Both the position numbers and the translations under genes were made by a program. This document shows, piece by piece, positions 8,841 through 16,388 of a stretch of 40,561 bases of DNA (position 1 is its first letter; each line of letters starts with the position of its first letter). This DNA comes from Blastococcus sp. (GTDB taxonomy: Bacteria; Actinomycetota; Actinomycetes; Mycobacteriales; Geodermatophilaceae), in NCBI GenBank assembly GCA_025965795.1, contig JAOPWH010000229.1, positions 1 through 40,561 on the forward strand, read 5' to 3'. Below the pieces are notes generated by a model. That model did no database searches, was not told where the DNA came from, and saw nothing but the letters and a program-made list of their open reading frames with translations.

Positions 8841-8871
8841 CGGGGCAGGTGGCCGACCGCCACCTGCCCCG
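8841..8871 (-). terminator. 13-bp perfect hairpin between peptide gene and GGDEF/EAL gene
   Basis: The arms CGGGGCAGGTGGC (8841-8853) and GCCACCTGCCCCG (8859-8871) pair without mismatch around a 5-nt loop. It starts 18 nt after the stop of the 20-codon peptide gene, so it is best read as that gene's terminator or as an attenuator before the phosphodiesterase gene. There is no strong U-run after it, which is common for actinobacterial terminators. Confidence 0.75.
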
Positions 8872-8888
8872 TGTGCAGAGTTCGGCGA

Positions 8889-8951
8889 TCAGGCCGTGCG
8901 GCCCCACTTGGCCGTGCGGCCCCACTTGGCGGTACGGGCGTTCGAGCTCAT
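8889..8951 (-). CDS. 20-residue repeat peptide (unknown function)
   Basis: A 20-codon frame starts at ATG 8951, six bases after a near-perfect ribosome site (AAGGAGG then CATC). The product is MSSNA followed by RTAKWG, RTAKWG and RTA, so a six-residue unit is repeated with Lys-Trp-Gly at its core. The DNA shows the same 18-bp unit twice in perfect tandem plus a partial copy. A perfect hairpin follows the stop. The combination of strong ribosome site, repeat peptide and terminator argues that it is translated. It lies upstream of the c-di-GMP phosphodiesterase on the same strand. I do not recognise the family. A signalling peptide, a modified-peptide precursor or a regulatory leader are all possible. 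Confidence 0.7.
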   Translation of the reverse strand: MSSNARTAKWGRTAKWGRTA

Positions 8952-9245
8952 GATGCCTCCTTGTTGGCATGACTGACTGCGGTGCTGCGGCAGCCACTTA
9001 CGCGCGGGGGCAGAGCGTCGTTTGGGTACGGACCGCGCAGGAGACATTGCTTCCCGTCACCCGTCTGAGCAAGCATCGAAGATCACGGCCGGGTGACAGG
9101 CACTCATGTCGTCACTCCGCGTAGATGTTGTTGGACTTTCTGTCATCGATCAGGTGACACATGGGGCGCGTGTGATGCACGGTGAATGACGACGCTCCGT
9201 CCCACCAGCCCCATCACCCGACCGTGGCCCCCACCTGCCGCGGCT
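8952..9245. other. 294-bp gap upstream of the peptide gene, rich in GTGAC/GTCAC half-sites
   Basis: No gene is seen. It contains an inverted repeat TCAC-(6)-GTGA at 9083-9096 and another TGTCA-(9)-TGACA at 9141-9159, with further GTCAC copies near 9056 and 9110. These sit where the promoter of the peptide gene (minus strand) should be and could bind a dimeric regulator. No clear -35/-10 pair was found. Confidence 0.4.
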
Positions 9246-11351
9246 TCACGGGACACCCCCTCCGTGGCGTGGACGCGACAGCGCCTGGCCGCTCACCGCA
9301 TCCTTGATGGCCTCGCCGAGACTCGCGTCCGGCGGAATCGGCTCCTCCGGCTTCCCCAGGGCCCTCGCGACCCGGTCGAAGGCCGCCCGCGACTGCCGAG
9401 CGATCTCGTCGACCACCTCAGCAGGGGCGTGGCCTGCGGGCCCGACCACCCGGTCGAGAGCGGCGTCCGCGGCGTCCTCACGGTCGAACCGCAGGCCGCG
9501 GTCGGCCCCGATCTCCCACGAACCATCGGTACCCAACAGTCGGCTGGCGACGACGTCGAGGACACCCAGCACGTCCCCTGCCTTCCCGAAGAACTCGGTC
9601 GGCACGAACGAGAACCCCTGCCAGACGAGGCGGCGGTCCTCGGCCACGTCCTCGAGCTCGAACGCCCGCAGGCTGTGGGCCAGGCGCTGCGCGTACTCCT
9701 GGACCGCCAGGTAGCCGGCGGGGACGGCGAGCGCCGGCAGCGGTGCGGCGGGCGAGCTCGCGTCGAGTGCGAGTGGCCGTGCCGTCGCCCAGTCGCCCAG
9801 CGCCTGCCCGACGGCGACCGCCGCCGGGCGGTCGAGGGTGAGGTACGCGAGGCCGCGCAACACGTCCCGGCTCCCCTCGTCCCGTCGGTCCTCGTCGGCC
9901 CCGACGAGGACCTCCGTCGCCACGGACACATGAGCGGCGATCCCTGTGGCGAGCGCTCCGCTCACGGCTGCCGCGGTCTCCTTGTTGACTGTCCAGTTCT
10001 CCGGGTCGCCGTCATCGGTGAGTCCTGTTCCGAGCGCCTCCAGTCCGGCCCGCACCACGACCACGCCGGCCTGGGCCGGGGCGGTCACACCGAGCCTGAT
10101 CACCTCCGCGAGGACCACCCCGCCGTCGCCCCACCGTCTGGCGAGGAGCGTGTCCCACGCCGCGCGGTCACCGAGGAGGGCGACGGCCGGACCGGTCGCA
10201 CCGCCCGCGGCCAGGGCCTCGACGACGAGCCGTACCGGGTCGACCGCCGAAGCATCCGCTGCGCGAGGGACCGCTCCGGCCCCTGGAACGACCCCCTGTG
10301 CCCGCTCCCGCCGCAACAGTTGTCGGCCCCAGTCCGCGACCGTGTCCAATCGAAGACCGCCCGGGCGGCCCGGAGTCACCGCGGCGAGGACGGCCGCCAT
10401 GCCCGACGCGATGTCTTCGGAGGGACCGTCCTCACCCGGATGCACGTAGGTGGCGGTCAGCACCCGCCGAACGGGGTCATCCCGGTCCTCGGTGACGGTC
10501 GCGGAGCCGAGCGCGGCCGCGAGTACCCGGGCGACAGCCGAGCGTGCGCCGACCTCGTCATAACTCAGCGCGGCGAGGAGGGCGGCGACGCCTTCCGCTC
10601 CGAGTCCGGCCACCAGGGCCGTGCTGAACGCGGGTTCCCGGGCGAGGACCAGTGCGGACTCCGCCAGCGCCTGACGCTCGGCGGGCCGCATCGCGTCTCC
10701 GAGGAGTGCTTCGGACAGTGCGCGGCCGCGGCCGGCGAGCTCCACGTCCCCCCAGCCGGGCAGCCGCGCGGCGAGGTAGGTCACCACCCGACCACCGTCG
10801 CCCGGCGCTCCGCTACCTCCCACCGCGCCGCAGCAGTCGGCGAGCACGCACGCGGTCGCCTCGGCGTCGTCGGCGACGTCCGCCAGCAGGGCTGCGTGCC
10901 GCCGTCGTCGAGAGTCCTCGGCGCCGAGCAGTTCCTCGACGACCGACACCAGTTCGGGGGCGTTGGTCATCTGGGCCGCCTGGAGGTCCTCGATGCGGGA
11001 CAGGCGCCCCCACGCGGCCGCGAAGTCCTCCTCCTGCTCGCGCTCCCAGGCAGCCACCTGGCGGCGCGCCTCGTGCAGCCGGTCGGCGTGGGCGCTGAGC
11101 CGGCGCATCGCCGTCATCACGGCGGCCTCGGCGTTCCCGACCAGCGTGGCCACGGCCGCGGTCTGCGTCGTCGCGGCCACGGCGTCCTCCCCCAGCCAGC
11201 CCGCCGCGCAGGCCGCCGGACCGGCAAGCGCCCCGCGGAGCACCGTCAGATGGAACGCCGCGCCGGCGACGTCCCGAACGAGCTCACTCAGCGCGTCGGC
11301 GTTGCCCGGCGGCAGCTCGAGCGGCAGCCGATCAGGAACGACGACGGTCAC
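9246..11351 (-). CDS. Large helical protein, possible type VII secretion substrate (unknown function)
   Basis: The 701-residue product starts at GTG 11351, overlapping the stop of the small upstream gene (GTGA), so the two are translationally coupled. The first about 200 residues are long Ala-rich helices, including a clearly coiled stretch (SAHADRLHEARRQVAAWERE) before an LQAAQ segment. This looks like the N-terminal domain of WXG/LXG-type exported proteins. The rest is Ala/Leu/Val-rich helical repeat without a recognisable toxin domain, metal site or membrane span. There is no signal peptide. The organisation (small helical partner plus large helical protein) is like actinobacterial type VII substrates such as those with DUF6571, but I infer that from layout, not from a diagnostic motif. 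No secretion machinery is in the window. Confidence 0.6.
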   Translation of the reverse strand: MTVVVPDRLPLELPPGNADALSELVRDVAGAAFHLTVLRGALAGPAACAAGWLGEDAVAATTQTAAVATLVGNAEAAVMTAMRRLSAHADRLHEARRQVAAWEREQEEDFAAAWGRLSRIEDLQAAQMTNAPELVSVVEELLGAEDSRRRRHAALLADVADDAEATACVLADCCGAVGGSGAPGDGGRVVTYLAARLPGWGDVELAGRGRALSEALLGDAMRPAERQALAESALVLAREPAFSTALVAGLGAEGVAALLAALSYDEVGARSAVARVLAAALGSATVTEDRDDPVRRVLTATYVHPGEDGPSEDIASGMAAVLAAVTPGRPGGLRLDTVADWGRQLLRRERAQGVVPGAGAVPRAADASAVDPVRLVVEALAAGGATGPAVALLGDRAAWDTLLARRWGDGGVVLAEVIRLGVTAPAQAGVVVVRAGLEALGTGLTDDGDPENWTVNKETAAAVSGALATGIAAHVSVATEVLVGADEDRRDEGSRDVLRGLAYLTLDRPAAVAVGQALGDWATARPLALDASSPAAPLPALAVPAGYLAVQEYAQRLAHSLRAFELEDVAEDRRLVWQGFSFVPTEFFGKAGDVLGVLDVVASRLLGTDGSWEIGADRGLRFDREDAADAALDRVVGPAGHAPAEVVDEIARQSRAAFDRVARALGKPEEPIPPDASLGEAIKDAVSGQALSRPRHGGGVP

Positions 11352-11632
11352 TTCACACCAGGCCGCCGGACGCGGGCCAGCAGCGCACCATCCAAGGCCA
11401 GCCACGAATCGGCGACCCCGGAGACGGTCTCCCCCAGCCATCGCAGCTCCCCGGCGACGGCGTGCCCGGCCGTGCGATGGCTGTCGAGGAATGCCTCCAC
11501 CGCCGTCTGGAGCGGGCCGCCGACGTGGGTGGGGACAGCCAGGCGGTGCTGCGCCTCGTCCGCCTCCGCGGCGCAGTTCCGCAGAGCGTCGGCCAGGGCG
11601 TACACCTCCAGGGCCGGCATCTCGATGCTCAT
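11348..11632 (-). CDS. Small helical protein, EspC/WXG100-like partner
   Basis: The 94-residue product starts at ATG 11632 (MSIEMPALEVYALADALR). It is predicted to be nearly all helix, with a Trp in a turn-like spot (ELRWLG) and a C-terminal VADSWLALDGALL segment, as in small type VII-secreted proteins of the EspC or WXG100 kind. It has no signal peptide. Its stop overlaps the GTG of the 701-residue gene, so the two probably act as a pair. A longer in-frame upstream extension runs into the intergenic region that holds the DnaA-box-like repeats and is not credible. The family assignment is tentative. Confidence 0.6.
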   Translation of the reverse strand: MSIEMPALEVYALADALRNCAAEADEAQHRLAVPTHVGGPLQTAVEAFLDSHRTAGHAVAGELRWLGETVSGVADSWLALDGALLARVRRPGVK

Positions 11633-11670
11633 GACGGCAGTCTGGCGCCCCCACGGACTCCGCCGGGTCG

Positions 11671-11757
11671 TCGTCCACAGGCCTTTCGGCGCACGCCCGG
11701 ACGAACGGCCGCGCTGTCCACACCGTCCACAGGCTCTGTCCACAGGTGGTGGACAAC
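11671..11757. promoter_or_regulatory. Cluster of five DnaA-box-like nonamers
   Basis: The 142-bp gap between the divergent helical-pair and TadE-like genes holds TCGTCCACA (11671-11679), CTGTCCACA (11714-11722), CCGTCCACA (11723-11731), CTGTCCACA (11736-11744) and, on the minus strand, TTGTCCACC (11748-11756). The actinobacterial DnaA box is close to TTGTCCACA, so each differs at one or two positions. They may titrate DnaA or control the flanking promoters. Confidence 0.5.
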
Positions 11758-11774
11758 CGTCTACGCTGCCCCGC

Positions 11775-12206
11775 GTGCCACCGGAGCGGGACGACGCCGA
11801 GCGCGGCTCGACGCTGCCTTTCGTGCTGGTCTGCTGGTTGGTCGCCGCACTCATGGCCTTTGGCGCCATCGCGGCGTCCGACGCGTTCCTCGAGCAGCAG
11901 GAGGTCCAGTCGGTGTGCGACAGCGCCGCCCTCGCCGCAGCCAACCGGGCCGACGAGTCCGTCGTCTACACCGAGGGGCTCGGCAACCAGCTGCCCCTGA
12001 CCGTCGAGGCGGCTCAGGCCGCCGTGGCGGACCAGCTCGCCGACGGCGCGACGCAACTGGACGCCTGGTCGGCCGAGACCGACGGCGCCGAGGTCAGGGT
12101 CCGCTGCACGCGCTACGCCGACATCGCCTTCGGCTGGCTGTTCCTGGGCGGCGAGCCGCTGGAACGCACCGCCGTCGCCAGCGCGCGGGCGCCGACGATC
12201 CGATGA
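11775..12206 (+). CDS. TadE/TadG-like pilus-assembly protein
   Basis: The 143-residue product starts at GTG 11775 (VPPERDDAERGSTLPFVLVC). A short charged leader ending in E-R-G-S-T is followed by one transmembrane helix (about residues 12-33), then QEVQSVCDSAALAAANRAD, the helix typical of TadE/TadG minor pseudopilins that help assemble Flp-type pili or their substrates. The C-terminal half is a small extracytoplasmic domain with a further Cys (VRVRCTRYAD) that could pair with the first. No other tad genes are near. It ends in a strong hairpin. The family call rests on the N-terminal pattern; partners must lie elsewhere in the genome. Confidence 0.7.
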   Translation: MPPERDDAERGSTLPFVLVCWLVAALMAFGAIAASDAFLEQQEVQSVCDSAALAAANRADESVVYTEGLGNQLPLTVEAAQAAVADQLADGATQLDAWSAETDGAEVRVRCTRYADIAFGWLFLGGEPLERTAVASARAPTIR

Positions 12207-12211
12207 ACGGC

Positions 12212-12245
12212 GACGGCCCCCGACCACGGGTGGTCGGGGGCCGTC
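12212..12245. terminator. 16-bp bidirectional terminator hairpin
   Basis: The arms 12212-12227 (GACGGCCCCCGACCAC) and 12230-12245 pair perfectly around a minimal loop. It lies 5 nt after the TadE-like stop and 10 nt beyond the 3' end of the opposing tRNA-Tyr, so it can stop transcription from both sides. Confidence 0.85.
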
Positions 12246-12255
12246 GTACCGGCCG

Positions 12256-12337
12256 TGGCGGGTGAAGGATTCGAACCTTCGTAGGCTAAGCCGACGGATT
12301 TACAGTCCGCTCCCATTGGCCACTCGGGCAACCCGCC
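12256..12337 (-). tRNA. tRNA-Tyr (GTA)
   Basis: The reverse strand folds as an 82-nt class II tRNA. The acceptor arms are GGCGGGT and ACCCGCC with discriminator A. The D-arm is GCCCGAGTGGCCAATGGGAG, the anticodon stem-loop GGACTGTAAATCC has anticodon GTA, there is a long variable arm, and the T-arm is GAAGGTTCGAATCCTTC. No CCA is encoded. Confidence 0.96.
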
Positions 12338-12425
12338 GTGCGGTGGTACCGGGGCAGCTTACAAGAGCGACGGACGGCGTTCCCGGGTACCGGGGAGGCG
12401 TCCGACGAGCGAGAAGGAGACCACC

Positions 12426-12917
12426 ATGGCCGACGCGTCCTTCGACGTCGTGAGCAAGGTCGACCGCCAGGAGGTCGACAACGCACTGAACCAGGCGGCC
12501 AAGGAGCTGTCGCAGCGCTTCGACTTCCGCGGCACGAACGCCACCATCGCGTGGGCCGGTGACGAAGGAGTCGCCCTGCAGGCCGACACCGAGGAGCGGG
12601 TGAACGCGGCGCTCGAGGTGTTCAAGGAGAAGCTGATCAAGCGCGGCATCTCGCTCAAGGTGCTCGACGCCGGCGAGCCGCAGTCGTCGGGAAAGGTCTA
12701 CAAGCTCTCCGCCACGATCAAGCAGGGCATCGAGTCAGACGTCGCCAAGAAGATCGCCAAGATGATCCGCGACGAGGGCCCCAAGGGCGTGCAGGCGCAG
12801 ATCCAGGGCGACCAGCTGCGCGTCAGCGGCAAGAAGCGCGACGACCTGCAGGCGGTCCAGCAACTGCTCCGCGGCGCCGACCTCGACGTGGCGCTGCAGT
12901 TCGACAACTACCGCTGA
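12426..12917 (+). CDS. yajQ: YajQ-family nucleotide-binding protein
   Basis: The 163-residue product is a full-length member of the YajQ (UPF0234) family: [20 protein letters not shown] at the start, [35 protein letters not shown] in the middle, and VALQFDNYR at the end. The fold is two ferredoxin-like domains that bind nucleotides. Some homologues (Xanthomonas) bind cyclic-di-GMP and act with a transcription factor; whether this one does is unknown. A ribosome site GAAGGAG precedes ATG 12426. The last six codons and the stop lie inside the left attachment repeat, so the gene end was conserved or restored by the integrated island. Divergent from tRNA-Tyr. Confidence 0.95.
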   Translation: MADASFDVVSKVDRQEVDNALNQAAKELSQRFDFRGTNATIAWAGDEGVALQADTEERVNAALEVFKEKLIKRGISLKVLDAGEPQSSGKVYKLSATIKQGIESDVAKKIAKMIRDEGPKGVQAQIQGDQLRVSGKKRDDLQAVQQLLRGADLDVALQFDNYR

Positions 12918-12924
12918 GCCGGCG
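12897..12924 (+). repeat. Left copy of 28-bp att-like direct repeat, at the 3' end of yajQ
   Basis: This copy spans the last codons and stop of yajQ. It shares 26 of 28 bases with 29295-29322: CAGT, one mismatch, the 13-bp core CGACAACTACCGC, one mismatch (T here, C there), and GAGCCGGCG. Similarity stops sharply on both sides, as expected for recombination att sites. Confidence 0.85.
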
Positions 12925-12945
12925 ACATACCAGCAGGTCGATGGG

Positions 12946-13142
12946 TCACTTCGGCTCCGCGGTCCGCACGGGGTCCGCAGGTGCACCGAGCGCGGCGGCC
13001 ATCAGGCCACCCGCTGCGGCGCGCGTGCGGTCCTCGGCGGTGGCCCCGAGGTGCGAGTAGACGCAAGGGTGATCGTCGCCGACCAGTGACCACGTGCCCG
13101 CTGGACGGTCACCACGTCGCATCCGGAGGCGATGAGGTTCCG
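12946..13142 (-). pseudogene. Tyrosine recombinase (integrase) C-terminal remnant, frameshifted
   Basis: The reverse strand encodes LIASGCDVVTVQRARGHWS and ATITL (13142-13065), the box containing the conserved GH of tyrosine recombinases. The frame then breaks near 13060-13064. In the next frame it resumes as VYSHLGATAEDRTR, containing the would-be catalytic Tyr (13057-13059), and runs to a normal TGA at 12946. Actinobacterial phage and plasmid integrases end in just this way (TYSHL...AEDRTR). Upstream of 13142 I cannot recognise the rest of the catalytic domain, so it is both truncated and frameshifted. Its position next to the att-like repeat supports a former integrase of this island. Confidence 0.75.
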
Positions 13143-13242
13143 CACCAAGAGGATGGCCCGCTCCGGACCTCGTCGGAGTGCTTCCTCGGCGCCGCCGTCG
13201 CTTCTGTCCTCCGGGTGTTGCAGTGACGCTCGATCGGGCGGG

Positions 13243-15351
13243 TCACGCCAGGGATCTCGCGCCGGCCGCACCACTCCCGATGACCTCATTCAGCGGGTAG
13301 TGGCAGGCCACCGGATGGGTGCCGCCGCGGTGGATCAGCGCAGGTTCCTCCGTCGCGCACAGCTCCGTCGCCAGTGGGCAGCGGGTGCGGAAGCGGCAGC
13401 CGCTGGGCGGCTCGAGCGCCGAGGCGATCTCACCGGTCAGACCCGGCTCCCGCTTGCGTCGCTCCCTGGCGGGGTCGGGCACCGGCACGGACTCGATGAG
13501 TCCTGCGGTGTAGGGATGCCGTGGCGAGGAGTAGATGGCGTCGCTGGGGCCGATCTCCACCAACTTGCCCAAGTACATGACGCCGATCCGATCGGCCATG
13601 TACTTCAGCAGGGACAGGTCGTGCGAGATGACCACGTAGGTCAGCGAGAAATCGACCTGGAGCGAGCGCATCAGGTTGAGGATCTGCGCCTGCACGGAGA
13701 CGTCGAGCGCGGATACGGGCTCATCGGCCACGATCACTTTCGGTCGCAGCACGAGTGCCCGCGCCATGGCGATCCGCTGGCGCTGGCCTCCGGAGAACTC
13801 GTGCGCCCGGCGTTCGACCGCGGAACGGGGGAGCCCAACGGCGTCCAGCAGGTCCACCACCTTCGCCTGGCGGTCCCGCCCCGTGCCGACGCCCTGGGCG
13901 GCCAGCGGTTCGGCGATGAGGTCGGCCACCGTCATGCGTGGGTCGAGAGCTGCGGAGGAGTCCTGGAACATCATCTGCAGGTCGCTGCGCCGGGTGCTCC
14001 ACTCGCGGCGGCTCAGCTGACCGATGTCGCGGCCGTCCAGCGAGACGGAGCCCGTGGTCGGCTGCTCCAGTCCCACCAGCATCCGGCCCACGGTGGTCTT
14101 GCCGGAGCCGGACTCGCCGACGATGCCCAGTGTCTCCCCCTCGAAGACCTCGAAGCTCACCCCGGACACCGCATGCAGCGTGCGCCGAGGCTTGAACAGG
14201 GCCGGGTTCTTGATGCGGTAGAGCTTTTCGAGCGCGTCGGCTTTCACCAGCGGCCGGCCTGGCCCGCCCGGGGAAGAGACGTCCTCGGGCCTGAGAATCG
14301 TGAAGGCGCGCTCCGTGCCGGGGTCGCCGCCCACGGGGCGGGGATGGAAGCAGGAATGGGTGTGGCCGGGTGACACCTCGACCAGCTGGGGATCGCGGGT
14401 GCGGCACGTCTCGCTGGCGAAGCGGCACCTCGCGGAGAAGCGACACATCGGCGGCAGGTCGATCAACTGCGGAGGCATTCCCGGGATCGACGCCAGGGCC
14501 TGGCGCGAGTCCAACTCCATGGTGGGCATGGACTCGAACAGCGCCTGGGTGTACCGGTGGCGCGGATCGGCGAACAGCGCCTCGGTGGGCGCCTCTTCCA
14601 CGATCCTTCCCCCGTACATCACGGCCACCCGGTCGGCGTGACCTGCGATCACCCCGAGGTCGTGAGTGATGAGGATGACGCCCATGCCGAGTCGTGCTTT
14701 GAGGTCGTCGAGCAGGTCGAGGATCTGCGCCTGGATGGACACGTCCAGGGCTGTCGTCGGCTCGTCGGCGATCAGCAGCCGTGGCTCGCACATCAGCGCC
14801 ATGGCGATCATGGCCCGCTGGCGCATGCCACCGGAGAGTTGATGCGGGAAATCCTTCAGCCGGTCCTCCGGCCGGGGCATCCGCACCAGGGACAGCACCT
14901 CGATCGAGCGGGCGCGCGCCTGCTCCGCGGTGGCAGAGGGGCGGTGGATGCGGAACGCCTCGCGCAGCTGACTGCCGACAGTGCGCGTCGGGTTGAGCGA
15001 GGTCATCGGGTCCTGGAACACGATCGCGATGTCGTTCCCACGCAGGTCCCGAAGCTCGGCCGCGCTTCTGCCGGTCAGTTCGCGCCCGTCGAAGGAGATC
15101 GAGCCATGGACGATGGCGCCGCCGGGCGGCAGCAACTGCAGCACCGACATGCCCGTCATGGTCTTGCCCGAGCCCGACTCGCCGACCAGGCCCAGTGTCT
15201 CGCCGGCCCGCAGCGCGAAGGTCACGCCGTCCACGGGTCGAACGATGCCCTTGGGTGTGGAGATCTCCACGCGCAGATCGCTGATGCTGAGCAACGAGTC
15301 GTGCCCGGCGTCGACGGCAGGCGTCTGGGTGGGTCGGGTCATGCTGGTCAC
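13243..15351 (-). CDS. Fused dual-domain peptide ABC transporter ATPase (DppD-DppF type)
   Basis: The 702-residue protein joins the two ATPase subunits of a peptide/nickel-type importer. The first domain has Walker A GESGSGKT (about residue 56), signature LSGGMRQR, Walker [13 protein letters not shown] and an H-loop ITHDLG. It ends with the oligopeptide-ABC C-terminal cysteine cluster (CRFSARC...C...C). The second domain repeats Walker [18 protein letters not shown] and [12 protein letters not shown], and again ends in a Cys-rich tail ([14 protein letters not shown]). The start is GTG 15351 overlapping the permease stop (GTGA); ATG 15342 is an alternative. It is the last gene of the regulator-permease-permease-ATPase run and energises import together with the binding protein at 19877. 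Confidence 0.95.
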   Translation of the reverse strand: MTSMTRPTQTPAVDAGHDSLLSISDLRVEISTPKGIVRPVDGVTFALRAGETLGLVGESGSGKTMTGMSVLQLLPPGGAIVHGSISFDGRELTGRSAAELRDLRGNDIAIVFQDPMTSLNPTRTVGSQLREAFRIHRPSATAEQARARSIEVLSLVRMPRPEDRLKDFPHQLSGGMRQRAMIAMALMCEPRLLIADEPTTALDVSIQAQILDLLDDLKARLGMGVILITHDLGVIAGHADRVAVMYGGRIVEEAPTEALFADPRHRYTQALFESMPTMELDSRQALASIPGMPPQLIDLPPMCRFSARCRFASETCRTRDPQLVEVSPGHTHSCFHPRPVGGDPGTERAFTILRPEDVSSPGGPGRPLVKADALEKLYRIKNPALFKPRRTLHAVSGVSFEVFEGETLGIVGESGSGKTTVGRMLVGLEQPTTGSVSLDGRDIGQLSRREWSTRRSDLQMMFQDSSAALDPRMTVADLIAEPLAAQGVGTGRDRQAKVVDLLDAVGLPRSAVERRAHEFSGGQRQRIAMARALVLRPKVIVADEPVSALDVSVQAQILNLMRSLQVDFSLTYVVISHDLSLLKYMADRIGVMYLGKLVEIGPSDAIYSSPRHPYTAGLIESVPVPDPARERRKREPGLTGEIASALEPPSGCRFRTRCPLATELCATEEPALIHRGGTHPVACHYPLNEVIGSGAAGARSLA

Positions 15352-16343
15352 GCGGACTCCTCGGGGATGCTGAGGGTGGGAGGAGCGGAGGCCAGCGCCG
15401 CGGGCTCGCCCGGGGCCACCGCGACCGCTGAGGGCAGCGAGTCACTGCCACCACGGAAGGGCCGCAGACGGGTGGGGAAGCGCCGCCCCCGGGGATCGCT
15501 GAGGGCCATGACCCAGTCACCGGCGAAGTTCGCCACCAGGATCGTCACGGTGATCGCCAGACCAGGGAACGTGGCCAACCACCAGGCGGTGGACAGACTG
15601 GTGGCGCCGGCGGCGAGGTCGCTGCCCCAGTCCGGGGCGGGCAACTGGACTCCCAGACCCAGGAAACTCAGTGTGGTGGCCGTGAGGACCGCCCACCCGA
15701 TGGCGCTGCTGGCCATGACCAGCACCTCCGTCGCCAGGTTCGGGAGAAGGTGCCGGACGGCGGTGCGGAGCCCGCTCGAGCCGAACAGGCGGGCGGCCTG
15801 CATGTACTCGATCGCGCGCAGCTTGCGCACCGACGCCTCGACGACCCGGGCGAAACCCGGGGTGTAGGCGACGCCCAGCGCGAAGATGATGCTGCCGACG
15901 CCGGCGCCCAGGGTGGCGATCAGGATGAGTGCGACGAGCAGCACGGGGAGGGCCAGGAGCACGTCGACGACTCGCATGACCACCCCGCCCAGCCATCGGG
16001 GCGCGGTGCCCCCGATGATGCCGATCGTCACGCCTGCCAGGGTGGCCAGCAGCACCCCGCCGAGGCTCGCGGCCAGCACCGGCTGGGCGCCGAACACGAC
16101 GCGGCTGAAGACGTCGCGGCCGAGCTGGTCGGTGCCGAACGGGTGCGCGCCGCCGGGCGCGGTCAGGTACTCGGTCGAGCTGGCCACAGGGTCGGTGCCG
16201 GTGAGCAGGCCCGGCCACAGGAGCAGCACCGCGAACCAGAGCAGCAGCAGGACCATGACGCTCGTCATGACGAGCCGGCCCCAGCGACCCTTCCTGTGGG
16301 GGCGCGGCGGACGGATCACCTCTGCTGCTGGCGCGGTGGTCAC
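15348..16343 (-). CDS. Peptide ABC transporter permease, DppC type
   Basis: The 331-residue membrane protein has one N-terminal helix ([19 protein letters not shown]), the periplasmic segment with [17 protein letters not shown] typical of DppC/OppC, and then about five helices with the cytoplasmic coupling loop ending in [24 protein letters not shown] (residues about 195-220), which contacts the ATPase. The C-terminal about 45 residues after [13 protein letters not shown] are extra and Pro/Ala-rich. It pairs with the DppB-type permease 45 nt upstream and is coupled to the ATPase gene by a 4-nt overlap. Confidence 0.93.
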   Translation of the reverse strand: MTTAPAAEVIRPPRPHRKGRWGRLVMTSVMVLLLLWFAVLLLWPGLLTGTDPVASSTEYLTAPGGAHPFGTDQLGRDVFSRVVFGAQPVLAASLGGVLLATLAGVTIGIIGGTAPRWLGGVVMRVVDVLLALPVLLVALILIATLGAGVGSIIFALGVAYTPGFARVVEASVRKLRAIEYMQAARLFGSSGLRTAVRHLLPNLATEVLVMASSAIGWAVLTATTLSFLGLGVQLPAPDWGSDLAAGATSLSTAWWLATFPGLAITVTILVANFAGDWVMALSDPRGRRFPTRLRPFRGGSDSLPSAVAVAPGEPAALASAPPTLSIPEESA

Positions 16344-16388
16344 GATGGGCTCCCTGGGTCGACGTCAGCGGTGTTCACGGGGTGCAGC

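Noticed and set aside
8741-8863. Longer start (ATG 8863) for the GGDEF/EAL protein
   Set aside because: The start codon lies inside a perfect 13-bp hairpin, and the extra 41 residues are not conserved-looking.
9186-11774. Very long plus-strand open frame (about 1000 codons) leading into the TadE-like gene
   Set aside because: Its first 860 codons mirror the minus-strand helical-pair genes, with Arg/Pro/Gly-rich content and no domain. Only the part from GTG 11775 looks like protein.
12256-12337. tRNA-Tyr as the integration site of the island
   Set aside because: The repeated sequence matches the yajQ end, not the tRNA. No tRNA-Tyr 3' fragment was found near 29300.
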